Shown in pieces: positions 1-8,126 of a stretch of 64,000 bases of DNA. The first letter of the stretch is position 1. Each line of letters begins with the position of its first letter. Made by a program: the position numbers and the translations under genes. Below the pieces are notes generated by a model that saw only the letters and a list, made by a program, of their open reading frames with translations, did not search any database and was not told the DNA's origin. Origin of the DNA: Fulvivirga imtechensis AK7 (GTDB lineage Bacteria; Bacteroidota; Bacteroidia; Cytophagales; Cyclobacteriaceae); contig NZ_AMZN01000014.1 of NCBI RefSeq assembly GCF_000331535.1, positions 124,001 through 188,000 of the forward strand, read 5' to 3'.

Positions 1-219
1 ACATCCATACGGCCATTTTCAGTGGCCCGGTCGCGGTACATGAAGTAGATCTGGTCGGAGTCTTTGTGAAACTGGTCGTAGGTGAGCACGCTTTGCGCGT
101 AAAATATGATCAGGATGGTGATGGCCAAACTACCGGCCAAACCGAGAATATTGATCAGGGAATATGCTTTATGCTTAAGAATATTCCGAAAGGCGATCTT
201 CAGGTAGTTTTTAATCATA
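1..219 (-). CDS. ABC transporter permease, FtsX/MacB type (5' part only)
   Basis: The window shows only the first 73 codons. The start is the ATG at 217-219 on the minus strand. The sequence opens MIKNYLKIAFRNILKHKAYS, followed by a hydrophobic helix (about residues 21-43) and a YDQFHKDSDQIY stretch. This is the standard N-terminus of the roughly 800-residue MacB_PCD/FtsX permeases that are abundant in Bacteroidota: one membrane helix, then a periplasmic domain. Such permeases act with an ATPase in the inner membrane and usually drive efflux or envelope processes rather than import. The ATPase partner and the rest of the gene lie outside the window. It is transcribed divergently from the Crp-type regulator at 408, which could control it, although nothing in the sequence proves this. 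Confidence 0.85.
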
Positions 220-407
220 AAAATTTGAGTTTTTGACCTTGATTTTCTCCTTCCAATACATGTGCCATAGAAATTATTGCACTGAAAATCAACCGTTTAT
301 ATTATATCCATTGATCCCAAAACAACTATTTTGTTCCTTTTTGGAACAGCTTTGTTTCGGTGTGAAACAACATTTACTTTTACAGCTAATGGAAAATAAG
401 CTACTTG

Positions 408-977
408 ATGGACAAGATCAGGGAAATTTTTGAAAGCGTTGTAAAACAGAGTGATGCTGACTGGCAGGTATTCTCGTCAAAGCTTGTTAGAAGGGAATAC
501 CCAAAGAAAACCCTGTTGTTAAAAACCGGGGAAACGGAAAAGCATCTCTCTTTTATTGAAAAAGGCATCGTGAGGTTCTTCATGCCCCGCGAAGAAAACG
601 ACCTGACCACAGCCTTTATTTTCGAAAATGAATTCTTCAGCGCCTACGACTCCTTTCTCACCCAAACCCCGGCCATCTACCAGGTAGAAACCCTCACGGA
701 TGCCACCGTCTGGCATATCACACATGCCGACCTGCAGGAAATCTACGAACGCACCTCCGTTGGCAACCGCATCGGCCGCCATGCCGCGGAGAACCTGTTT
801 CTGAAGAAAACAAAGCGAGAGCTCTCCCTCCTCAATGACAGCGCAGAGGAACGATACCTGAAATTATTCACCGAACGGCCCGAGTTGATCCGGCATATCC
901 CGTTGAAGTATATTGCTTCTTATATTGGCATTACTCCGCAGGCACTGAGCAGGATCAGGAGGAGGGTGAGGGGGTAG
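408..977 (+). CDS. Crp/Fnr-family transcriptional regulator
   Basis: This 189-residue protein has a cyclic-nucleotide-binding-like beta-barrel (about residues 25-115, including EKHLSFIEKGIVRFF and the FENEFFSAYDSF stretch). It ends in a short winged-helix part, YIASYIGITPQALSRIRRRV, which holds the recognition helix. The length and the abrupt end after the RIRR motif are typical of the small Bacteroidota Crp/Fnr regulators. These generally lack the residues known to bind cAMP, so the ligand is unknown. I chose the ATG at 408 over the TTG directly before it. The gene is divergent from the ABC permease. A 120-bp second copy of its middle part lies at about 2383-2503, beyond the PIN module. Confidence 0.85.
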   Translation: MDKIREIFESVVKQSDADWQVFSSKLVRREYPKKTLLLKTGETEKHLSFIEKGIVRFFMPREENDLTTAFIFENEFFSAYDSFLTQTPAIYQVETLTDATVWHITHADLQEIYERTSVGNRIGRHAAENLFLKKTKRELSLLNDSAEERYLKLFTERPELIRHIPLKYIASYIGITPQALSRIRRRVRG

Positions 978-1039
978 GTGGATGGTGCTTCACCATAGTT
1001 TTGTCGGTAGATAAAGCAGCAAAACGTAGATGCTGTAGC

Positions 1040-1519
1040 TTAGTCAAAATCCAGCAATCCATACGTTTCGTGATACGAAGTTCTGATGTTGATTATTTCA
1101 AACTTAGCGTTCACCTTTTCTTTGAGAATCTTGTGTATTTTCAAGCATCCCTCATCAGAAGTGACAAAGTGCGTTATCGCCTCCTCTATATCAGCTTGAG
1201 CAAAAAGCTTCGAGTCATTGGGAATGATGTTCCTGTTATTCAGCTCAAGTTTGTCTTTTTCATCAAATATGATTCTTGCGAATTGTCCCGCTCGAATACC
1301 GTGGTTAAAGTTGAATGGAACAACTTGCAAATTTCTCCAAGGTAGCTCATCAAAACTTCCTCTAACGCAATATTCAGCAATAGATATTGTTGAGCATTTT
1401 AATATAATATCTTTCTCAAGAAAGTATTTAAAATACCCAAGTGCATTTGAATGCAGACTATCATTTTCATTTAATAGCCGGATGAAGAAGCTTGTATCTA
1501 GGAGGACACTATGCTTCAT
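1040..1519 (-). CDS. PIN-domain nuclease, likely toxin
   Basis: This 159-residue protein has a PIN-domain layout: LLDTSFFIRLL at the N-terminus (first acidic residue D8), SIAEYCVRG with the second acidic residue, an FAQADIEEA stretch, and VTSDEGCLKI carrying the final aspartate. PIN domains are Mg-dependent RNases and form the toxin part of VapBC-type pairs. The start codon lies 11 bp inside the preceding gene (1509-2306), so the two are almost certainly translated together. That partner is far larger than a usual VapB antitoxin. The pair is richer in A+T than the flanking Crp gene, which suits acquisition by transfer. Toxin activity is inferred from the fold and the gene order. Confidence 0.75.
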   Translation of the reverse strand: MKHSVLLDTSFFIRLLNENDSLHSNALGYFKYFLEKDIILKCSTISIAEYCVRGSFDELPWRNLQVVPFNFNHGIRAGQFARIIFDEKDKLELNNRNIIPNDSKLFAQADIEEAITHFVTSDEGCLKIHKILKEKVNAKFEIINIRTSYHETYGLLDFD

Positions 1520-2306
1520 AATTTCCTCTTATGGAATTAAGCCACTTATCGACATCATCTACATCTGACCATTTTGATGTTGCTTTCTTCATCAAAGTAG
1601 ATAGATAGTTTTGATCGTACTTAGGAGTGTAGTCTATAAGTTCGATAAGTTTCAAACTGGATTTATCTATTTCAGAAGTTTGGATATTCTGTTTCCCAAT
1701 TGCTCTGACCCCAAAGTCCTTATAAAGCAAATTTTCCTCCTTTTCACCAAGAAATTCTCGATCTGTTTGGATTGTTAATGACCCAAGATCCTCGGTGTCT
1801 AGATGAATATTAGCTTTGTTTTTACCCCCAGCATTTGTTAATGTGCCATAAAAATAGAATTCAGCATCAACCCAAATATTTTGGGTTCTTTTGAATCTAG
1901 TCTGGCTGGTAATTTTAAGTTCATTACTCTTATCAAGGGAAGTTCTAATACTTAGATCAAAATTATTTTTGATAGCGTTCTCTTGTAATGTTTCTATTGC
2001 TTGGGCAGACTGTGCTTCAAGAAAATCCACAGAATTGGATGAGTCTACCAAGCCAATAATGGCATTAAAACCAATAACCGCCTGAAGGCTCGTTTTAATG
2101 ATGTGTTTAACAGATCCAGTTTCTATAGAATAGCTAATAGTGGGACGATCTTTTTTGCTGGTTGGAAATAGAAGATTTTCAACAGTTTGCAAAATTGTGA
2201 TGATCTCTCGGATGTCATAGTTATCCGGACTGAGTTCAATATTTCCTCTGCTACCGACAATTCTTATCTCTATGTTTCCAAGGTTCTCCACAATCCAAAT
2301 ATACAA
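1509..2306 (-). CDS. Unknown 265-residue partner of the PIN nuclease
   Basis: I do not recognise a named domain. The protein is hydrophilic, without signal peptide or membrane helix. It has a beta-rich N-terminal part (IEIRIVGSRGNIELSP), a middle rich in Ser, Asn and Ile, and a C-terminal tail, WSDVDDVDKWLNSIRG, that could be an antitoxin-type docking segment. It overlaps the PIN gene by 11 bp and would be its antitoxin or regulator. There is no ATG in the N-terminal half. The frame opens with TTG at 2306 just after an in-frame stop, and a GTG 15 bp further in is an equally good start. The upstream flank is a repeat junction, so slight 5' truncation cannot be excluded. Confidence 0.55.
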   Translation of the reverse strand: MYIWIVENLGNIEIRIVGSRGNIELSPDNYDIREIITILQTVENLLFPTSKKDRPTISYSIETGSVKHIIKTSLQAVIGFNAIIGLVDSSNSVDFLEAQSAQAIETLQENAIKNNFDLSIRTSLDKSNELKITSQTRFKRTQNIWVDAEFYFYGTLTNAGGKNKANIHLDTEDLGSLTIQTDREFLGEKEENLLYKDFGVRAIGKQNIQTSEIDKSSLKLIELIDYTPKYDQNYLSTLMKKATSKWSDVDDVDKWLNSIRGNYEA

Positions 2307-2382
2307 AAACTAAATTTTGAATCCAGGCCAGGGGTCGATCATATCACCAAATCATTTTGCTCGAACTCAAAGAGCAGTTTGA

Positions 2383-2503
2383 TGCCTCTCCTTTATTGAA
2401 AAAGGCATTGTCAGGTTCTTCATGCCCCGCGAAGAAAACGACCTGACCACACCGTTTTTCTTCGAAAATGAATTTTTCAGCGCCTACGACTCCTTTCTCA
2501 CCC
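2383..2503 (+). pseudogene. Fragment of a second crp-type gene
   Basis: About 120 bp align without gaps to 543-663 of the intact Crp/Fnr gene, at a constant offset of 1840 bp. The fragment still encodes FIEKGIVRFFMPREENDL in frame, followed by TTPFFFENEFFSAYDSFLT. Most of the differences are silent codon changes, and one block changes AFIF to PFFF. This pattern suggests a diverged paralogue that was once under selection rather than a fresh copy. Homology stops abruptly on both sides, and the PIN module sits between fragment and intact gene. Confidence 0.8.
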
Positions 2504-2770
2504 CCCTTCCATCCCTGGCGCGTGTTTAGCGGTTAGCGTAACGTGTGCCCTCCCTCGCATTAACAGTACCTGAGCCTCAGCTTCCGCCTCGGATCTGGGG
2601 GGATCCTGAATATTTTCTCCGTTGCTCTACGAAAATTTCAGGATGACGTGGTGGTTGAGATCTTGGCTATGTATGTAATAGTTTGTTGGTGAAAAACACC
2701 AACAAAAGGGGTAGGTAAAATTTCAGGATGACGGGGTTTAGTTTTGACCGCTGGCACTTTTTGAAACGGA
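2504..2770. other. Intergenic stretch with short repeats
   Basis: No gene is visible. The stretch holds a copy of a repeat (2569-2630) that recurs at 4482-4540, on the other side of the first hip locus, and two copies of AAAATTTCAGGATGACG, at about 2632 and 2719, roughly 87 bp apart. Confidence 0.6.
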
Positions 2771-3778
2771 TCAGCCTGCGGTTAAGTAGTTTCGTTTTGT
2801 ATTATACGTAAGCAAATACCCTCTTTTGTTCGTATCACTTAAAAATGAACGGTTCACCAGGGTTTCAATGAACGGCTGCCTTTCCAGGAATGGATTTAAT
2901 AATTTCCCGACTCTTCTTTCTGCAACACCTATTCGCCTGGCAAATTCAATAAAGTCGCTTTTACCGGGATGTCCGCTCTTTCTGTATTGTTCACTTTGAA
3001 AATCATCGGCAAACAATCCTTTATCCAATGCAAAATCGGTATCGTCTACATGCAGCCGGGTATTTATCAAATCATAAGCAGGGCTAAGCAAGTAATCGCC
3101 TCCCGTTGATTCAAGAAGTGAAAAGTTTTTTAAATGGGCATCTCCATTTGAAAAAAGGAAATTAAAAACCACTAATGAAAAGTATTTTTCTATTTCTACC
3201 CGCCATGCCGGAGCATATCTTTGTATCAGTAGTCCTGCTTCCTCGTAACTATATTCATACTTAAAATTGGCTCCGGCATTGTCTTTTGTTTTACCTGCCA
3301 GCGTTGCGAAATCCTCCTTGCCCCACTTGCTGCCGTCATCTTTTACATCAAACCGTTTGGTAATATAGGCAGGTGAACCATTTTTGAAAAATACCATGGC
3401 ATTTTCAGCCGTGTTGAGTCTATAGACTTGCCGGGCTATTTGCATGGTGAGATGTTCGTTTGCCGGAACCTGGTCAACGTTCTTCAAGTCTCTTGGTATG
3501 GGTTTGAGTATGTAAGTTCCCTGTTCCCCCTGATTTGTTAAACGCAAATGATTTTTTTCAAGTAGCAGGCTTAGTTTTTCCTGCACCCCCGAGATGGAGA
3601 TACGCTTACGATTTTCAATGAATTGCTCGGCAACCTCTTCATTTTGCTCCGGCTGCTCGTAAGGTAATACATGACTTACTTTTTTCCCGCTGAACAGGTT
3701 CCGCAAACAACCAGGACTGTAAGTTGTAAAACCTTCAGCCAAAGTTCCCGGGCAATATTTCAATTCATCTAAGTTCAT
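2771..3778 (-). CDS. hipT: HipT-like Ser/Thr kinase toxin (HipA core), locus 1
   Basis: This 335-residue protein is the kinase body of a HipA-family toxin without the N-terminal subdomain, which is encoded by the next gene upstream. A Gly-rich loop SISGVQEK lies at residues 61-68, with S61 and S63 as candidate autophosphorylation sites, and the ATP-binding lysine is in ILKP (K92). The catalytic segment is NGDAHLKNF (N211-F219, D213), and the metal-binding aspartate is D236 in SPAYDL. In the E. coli HipBST system the kinase phosphorylates tryptophanyl-tRNA synthetase and stops translation; the target here is unknown. The gene overlaps hipS by 4 bp (ATGA) and is last in the hipB-hipS-hipT order. 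Confidence 0.85.
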   Translation of the reverse strand: MNLDELKYCPGTLAEGFTTYSPGCLRNLFSGKKVSHVLPYEQPEQNEEVAEQFIENRKRISISGVQEKLSLLLEKNHLRLTNQGEQGTYILKPIPRDLKNVDQVPANEHLTMQIARQVYRLNTAENAMVFFKNGSPAYITKRFDVKDDGSKWGKEDFATLAGKTKDNAGANFKYEYSYEEAGLLIQRYAPAWRVEIEKYFSLVVFNFLFSNGDAHLKNFSLLESTGGDYLLSPAYDLINTRLHVDDTDFALDKGLFADDFQSEQYRKSGHPGKSDFIEFARRIGVAERRVGKLLNPFLERQPFIETLVNRSFLSDTNKRGYLLTYNTKRNYLTAG

Positions 3779-4104
3779 TTTACTGCTATCGGTTTTACAG
3801 TTACCGCTCCTATAGTGTCATACTGTGCCGTTGCCATTAGTAGTCCAAAACTATCTTCCTCATCTATCCTCAGTTGTGTACTTTGCAGCTTTCTATTGAC
3901 GCCTTCGCTTAGCATGTTAAAGAAAAAAGGAAACAGAAATTCACTGCTGTATTCCTTTTGCGTTTTAGGAAGCGTTAAACTTATGGCCGGTTTGCTGTCA
4001 TCGTTAAAATAACTGTCTGCATATTCAAAAACATAGCGATGGCGGCTTTCTTCCGTCAGCGTTCCGGCTAAAATTCCATTGCGGTATATCTCCATTCTTC
4101 TCAT
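3775..4104 (-). CDS. hipS: HipS-like antitoxin (HipA N-terminal subdomain), locus 1
   Basis: This 109-residue protein corresponds to the N-subdomain 1 of HipA, here a separate gene. Recognisable parts are the MEIYRNGILAGTLTEE opening, the SLTLPKTQ strand, FFFNMLSEG, and a closing FGLLMATAQYDTIGAV segment. In HipBST systems this small protein, not HipB, neutralises the kinase. It lies 4 bp after hipB and overlaps hipT by 4 bp, so all three genes should be translated as a unit. The split and the residues are seen in the sequence; the antitoxin role is transferred from the known family. Confidence 0.8.
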   Translation of the reverse strand: MRRMEIYRNGILAGTLTEESRHRYVFEYADSYFNDDSKPAISLTLPKTQKEYSSEFLFPFFFNMLSEGVNRKLQSTQLRIDEEDSFGLLMATAQYDTIGAVTVKPIAVK

Positions 4105-4108
4105 TTAC

Positions 4109-4318
4109 TCATGGCTTCTTTTTTACTTCAAGAGTAATTTCCATCCCCAACACTTCCGCTATTTTTTCCAACACCTCCAGAGAAGGATTGCCTTGTCCCC
4201 GTTCTAGTTTATAGATCGTATTGGTGCTCACATTTGCCAGCTCGGCCAGGTGCGGTTGCGTTATATTCAACTCTTTTCTTCTGTTTCTTATGATTACTCC
4301 AATCTGCTTCACTAACAT
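4109..4318 (-). CDS. hipB: HipB-like HTH DNA-binding protein, locus 1
   Basis: This 69-residue XRE-type helix-turn-helix protein contains NITQPHLAELANVSTNTIYK and LERGQGNPSLEVLEKIAEVL. In hip systems it binds operator palindromes and represses its own operon. The start ATG at 4316-4318 lies inside a palindromic sequence (4315-4329) that recurs at 4437-4451, and a third palindrome lies between them. Autorepression is therefore directly suggested by the DNA. First gene of hipBST locus 1. Confidence 0.85.
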   Translation of the reverse strand: MLVKQIGVIIRNRRKELNITQPHLAELANVSTNTIYKLERGQGNPSLEVLEKIAEVLGMEITLEVKKKP

Positions 4319-4455
4319 TATAATGTGATTTTTAGTATAAAAATAGCATTTATATTTGAGTTAGGCAATCAAAATCACAACATGGTGTGATTTTAATGTT
4401 TTTTATTAGTGGTCGAAAAGAAAAGCTCTTTAAAACACATTATAATGTGATTTTT
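4315..4455 (-). promoter_or_regulatory. Operator cluster of hipBST locus 1
   Basis: ACATTATAATGTGATTTTT occurs at 4315-4333, overlapping the hipB start codon, and again at 4437-4455. Between them lies the palindrome AATCACA-N6-TGTGATT at 4373-4392. All three share TGTGATT half-sites. The spacing suits cooperative binding of HipB dimers over the promoter. Confidence 0.7.
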
Positions 4456-4799
4456 GGGTTTGAATGATGGTTTGTTCAAAGCCTGAGCTTCAGCTTCTGC
4501 CATGTATCCAGGGTACCCGAATATTTTCTCCGCTACGCTGGCAGGAGCAGTAGGCAAAACATGTGAAAAACATTCCACCTCCGGCCGTTGGCCACCTCCG
4601 CCAGCGGAGGACAGTGCTAACTCAATTTACGACAATGGAAACTTAGCTCGTTCTCCGTTTCGCCATTCATACCTTCAGCACTATATCCACTACACCTCAT
4701 CCCAACAGGGCACATTACTGACAAAACCACAAAAAGAAATTAGCATTTTCCCCCTCGGGAGGGGTCAGGGGGAGGTCCACATAACTAAAACGCTGTCAG
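4456..4799. other. Intergenic stretch with dispersed repeats
   Basis: No convincing gene. It contains the second copy of the 60-bp repeat found at 2569-2630 (here 4482-4540), an inverted GC-rich segment around 4590-4610 (CCTCCGCCAGCGGAGG), and a CCCCCTCGGGAGGGG motif near 4750 of a kind often seen scattered in Bacteroidota intergenic DNA. Confidence 0.5.
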
Positions 4800-5405
4800 C
4801 TACAGCCTCTCAATCTGCTCTTTTGATAAACCGGTGATTTCGGCAATCTCTTCAATAGCATATTTCTTATCCAGCATCTTCTTCGCCATTTCCTTCGCCT
4901 TCCTCAACTCCGCCTTATCCAGTTGCTTTTTCAGCAGCTCAATCTGGCTGAAGGTAAGGTCATATTCGCTGTCTTGCATAATTTTGGCCAGTAAGCCCTT
5001 TTCTGCGAAGCTATAGTAGCTCTTTTCGGTGATGATGAGGTGGTCGATAACGGGTACATTAATGAACTTGCCGATGGCCTGCATTTTATCTGTCAGCTCG
5101 ATGTCTATGTCAGAGGGGGAGAGCTCTCCGCTCGGGTGGTTGTGCACCATAATGATCTTCACCGCCCGCTTTTGCAGTGCAAAGCTGAACACCTCCATCG
5201 GCTCTACAAGGGTTTGGTTCACCGTACCCAGGCTGATCAGCTCGATCAGAAGGATCTGGTTGTTGGTAGCGAGGCAGACAATCCAGAAGTGCTCTTTATT
5301 GCGGTCGATCTTATTCTCACGCAGCAGCACCTGCTGCATCACCTTGTAGAGGTCATCAGCATTGAGGATCTTGATCTTTTGTTCTTCAGTTAGGCGGACG
5401 TTCAT
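4800..5405 (-). CDS. RadC-like JAB-domain protein
   Basis: This 201-residue protein has the RadC/JAB metalloprotease-like core. The metal site is VHNHPSGELSPSDID (His-x-His, then Ser and Asp), preceded by the usual long segment ending in RAVKIIM. Most RadC proteins are about 225 residues and begin with a helix-hairpin-helix region; this one lacks most of that N-terminus. It adds a C-terminal helical tail, EEIAEITGLSKEQIERL, of the kind found on mobile-element nucleases. RadC-like proteins of this sort commonly travel in genomic islands, and their biochemical role is unsettled. It follows IetS on the same strand after 177 bp, so operon membership is possible but not shown. Confidence 0.8.
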   Translation of the reverse strand: MNVRLTEEQKIKILNADDLYKVMQQVLLRENKIDRNKEHFWIVCLATNNQILLIELISLGTVNQTLVEPMEVFSFALQKRAVKIIMVHNHPSGELSPSDIDIELTDKMQAIGKFINVPVIDHLIITEKSYYSFAEKGLLAKIMQDSEYDLTFSQIELLKKQLDKAELRKAKEMAKKMLDKKYAIEEIAEITGLSKEQIERL

Positions 5406-5582
5406 GTATGCAAATTAAGGGATTTTGGGGATATGTTGGTAGTGGGTGTGGGGAAAGGTATACTAACTGTGCCTGATTCGAAGTCTAAAATTGTGTTTGG
5501 AGCTGTGCTGTTGGAATGGTTGGTTATTGGCTTATTGATGTTAATAAATAGTACGTAACGATGAAAAAATAGTGGTGTTTTA

Positions 5583-8126
5583 TCACGTTGAAGTAATTGG
5601 CACGGCAGTCTGAACCATATTAAATACAGGCGTATAAAGATCAACTTCTTGTTCAGGAGTCTCAATTGTGACAATAAGGCTGTACCGAACTATTGAATCT
5701 ATTTTACCAAGTTGTTTTCTTGTCCTGTACCAGCCATTCTTAGGATAAACCGACAAAATATTTCTTCTGGACAATTCGACACCAGAAGTTGTTTTAAAGT
5801 CTTTTTTTATTGATCCTTTACTCCTTATACGTTCCTTCAGCGTCCACAACTCTGAAGATGTATCAATTGTATCATCATCGTTTTCATCTGTTCCAGAAGA
5901 TGCAGCCGATATTCTCCTTTTAAATTCATTAAGTGGCTCTAAAGGTTTAATAAGTTTGAAATCCAGTTCATGAGAATGATACCGGAAATTTGACGCATAT
6001 TGACGATTACCTGGATTAGGTTCTATGTAGTAAGATAAAGTGACTTTAATTGTTACATCACCATCTCCAATTTCGTCTCTCAGCACATCAACTGGCCAAG
6101 GGAGTTCATACAAATGATATTCATTGTATCGTGGCTGTGATTTTTCCAATCTGTATGGTTGAATGGAACGCTGCGAGACAAGTGTAAGCGAGTTATTTGA
6201 ACTATTCTTTGCCCTATTTAATATAGGAACACCGTAGCCTACAGACCGTAACAGAGCTCTTCTGTCTGTCTCAAGATTCAAGTTATAGTTTTGCAACATA
6301 GCATCTGTCCACTCTGCTGAATGTACCATTAGCCCTCGAATTGTTTCAGGCCAGTAATCAGGATATTCTGTTTTCAGCTCGGCTGCCATTTTTGAAGCCA
6401 AAGCGACAGATGCACTTGTATCTCCAAATGTTTGAAAGATATTTATTCGGTGGTCTTTATGAGTAGTCAGCAATTGAAGGGTATCCTTATAATCAACTTC
6501 ATTTTCTCTGTGCGCCAAATTCCCTCCCTCCATCACGATATCTGGCTTATTCGGCCACTGAGTTTCCCAAGTTCCTGAGGTTGAGTTTGAAGGTGCCATT
6601 GCACCATTAATTGCTAAAGGATTCCATCCCGGCCATTGTTGGCCATCAATTCTATCTTTACGTGTGTAACTCCCAACTGTTAGCGCGTTATAGGCTTGCG
6701 CAGGATCTTGAACGGATTCATAAAAGTTCTTATCTGGGAATTCTTCTGCGTTTTCAATTCTTACATTACCTCCACTTACTAAAATTAATTGTGGTTCTTT
6801 AGGGTCAAGAATACTACCAAATGCGATTTTATCAACTGACGCTGAACTTGATGAGGGTCTCCCTCTAAAGCCGAAATCCTTATTGGTTACTGATAAGCAA
6901 AAAACCCTGGGATGATTTGGGTTATCAACAATTGGTGTAGCACATGCATATTCATAAATCGCACCATACATTTCTGGGTCATTCGGAGATTGTGGATGAT
7001 AAATCTTGAAGGATTCAAGCCCGTGATAGAGTTGAGTAGTTCCACTATTGGCTAAAACCTGAGTTAAATCTCCATATAATGCCAGACCAGCCATTCCTGT
7101 ACCATGACCACCTCCACGTTCACTATCAAACTTGCCCCAATCTTCAATCCATGTATATAATCTTTCATCAGGCAATGATGGATTTATCAGAGCGTGTTGA
7201 TTAGTTACCCCACTATCCAGTAAACAAACAAGAACAGAATTTTTATTAAAACGATTTTCCGTTCTTTCTGATAGGTCTTGTAGCCATTGTTCTTTATCCG
7301 AAATTGAAATACCATCTTGAGTAATAAAATCAGATAATTCCTGAGGATGTCGTAGCTCAGCAAGATTATCAAGAAGCATTATAGATTCTGAAAGCTGATT
7401 AGCAGAAGCTTTTACTAGTCGTACAAAATGCTCTGGAAAATCTAACTGCAACCGACCAATCTGTGCATCTAGTTCCTCAAGATTATTTATAACTTTAGCT
7501 ATTCTTTCGTTGTCATTGTCGGTTTTCCTAAACCAAACTTCCCACCAGACTATTTCATTTTCATCAGGAAAAGGAATTTCTGGATCATCAGACCAAAAAG
7601 CTTCAAGTGTTGCTAATTTAATGTTTGCAATATTTGAAATAAGTGGATTAGACTTTGGGGTGTCGGTTATATTTCCTTCTCGGTCTTTAGTATTTTCAGT
7701 TAAGTATTGTTCAGCTTTCTTGATAAAATGACTGATGCCTCCCTTTGTTAACATTAGAGCAACACGATAGCGATATTGATTCTCTTGCTCTGGATGTTTT
7801 TCCTGTTTAATGTTAACTATTTGATAGGTTGGTCGATCTGTATTTTGATGTAATTGGTCGAATTTTAGTGGATAACCCCATTCTGAGATGAAAGTCACAT
7901 AAATCGCATCATCTCGAATAATATTTTCTGGAAGTTCGGTATCTTCGGCTAATTGTAATTGCTGACGTACCACTTGAAGCTTTCGTAATATTCTGTTCCC
8001 ATGTTCGGAACGATTACGTTGGGTAATTGGGAAGTCCACCTTTATTTTGGTGGGGTACTTATATTGTTCACCGGAGGCATATTCTTCGATTCTCCCAATA
8101 TGTGGTTTGTCGAAATTATCTGCCAT
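5583..8126 (-). CDS. ietS: IetS-like subtilase (S8 family serine protease)
   Basis: This 847-residue protein has a complete subtilisin triad: D304 in CLLDSGVTNQH, H341 in GGGHGTGMAG and S571 in GDTSAS, plus the oxyanion-region SGGN at 451-454. No signal peptide is visible, so it is a cytoplasmic protease. The first 290 residues form the N-terminal region typical of the Y4bN-type subtilases, and about 240 residues of beta-rich C-terminus follow the protease. Its ATG directly follows the stop codon of the AAA gene (TAA-ATG), which implies coupled translation. This AAA plus subtilase order is that of IetAS, known as a plasmid-incompatibility/toxin-antitoxin pair in Agrobacterium and later as an antiphage system. 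The protease target is unknown. Confidence 0.85.
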   Translation of the reverse strand: MADNFDKPHIGRIEEYASGEQYKYPTKIKVDFPITQRNRSEHGNRILRKLQVVRQQLQLAEDTELPENIIRDDAIYVTFISEWGYPLKFDQLHQNTDRPTYQIVNIKQEKHPEQENQYRYRVALMLTKGGISHFIKKAEQYLTENTKDREGNITDTPKSNPLISNIANIKLATLEAFWSDDPEIPFPDENEIVWWEVWFRKTDNDNERIAKVINNLEELDAQIGRLQLDFPEHFVRLVKASANQLSESIMLLDNLAELRHPQELSDFITQDGISISDKEQWLQDLSERTENRFNKNSVLVCLLDSGVTNQHALINPSLPDERLYTWIEDWGKFDSERGGGHGTGMAGLALYGDLTQVLANSGTTQLYHGLESFKIYHPQSPNDPEMYGAIYEYACATPIVDNPNHPRVFCLSVTNKDFGFRGRPSSSSASVDKIAFGSILDPKEPQLILVSGGNVRIENAEEFPDKNFYESVQDPAQAYNALTVGSYTRKDRIDGQQWPGWNPLAINGAMAPSNSTSGTWETQWPNKPDIVMEGGNLAHRENEVDYKDTLQLLTTHKDHRINIFQTFGDTSASVALASKMAAELKTEYPDYWPETIRGLMVHSAEWTDAMLQNYNLNLETDRRALLRSVGYGVPILNRAKNSSNNSLTLVSQRSIQPYRLEKSQPRYNEYHLYELPWPVDVLRDEIGDGDVTIKVTLSYYIEPNPGNRQYASNFRYHSHELDFKLIKPLEPLNEFKRRISAASSGTDENDDDTIDTSSELWTLKERIRSKGSIKKDFKTTSGVELSRRNILSVYPKNGWYRTRKQLGKIDSIVRYSLIVTIETPEQEVDLYTPVFNMVQTAVPITST

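Noticed and set aside
5402-5674. 90-codon minus-strand frame near the 3' end of ietS
   Set aside because: It overlaps the last 90 bp of the subtilase in another frame, its composition is not protein-like, and it has no start signal.
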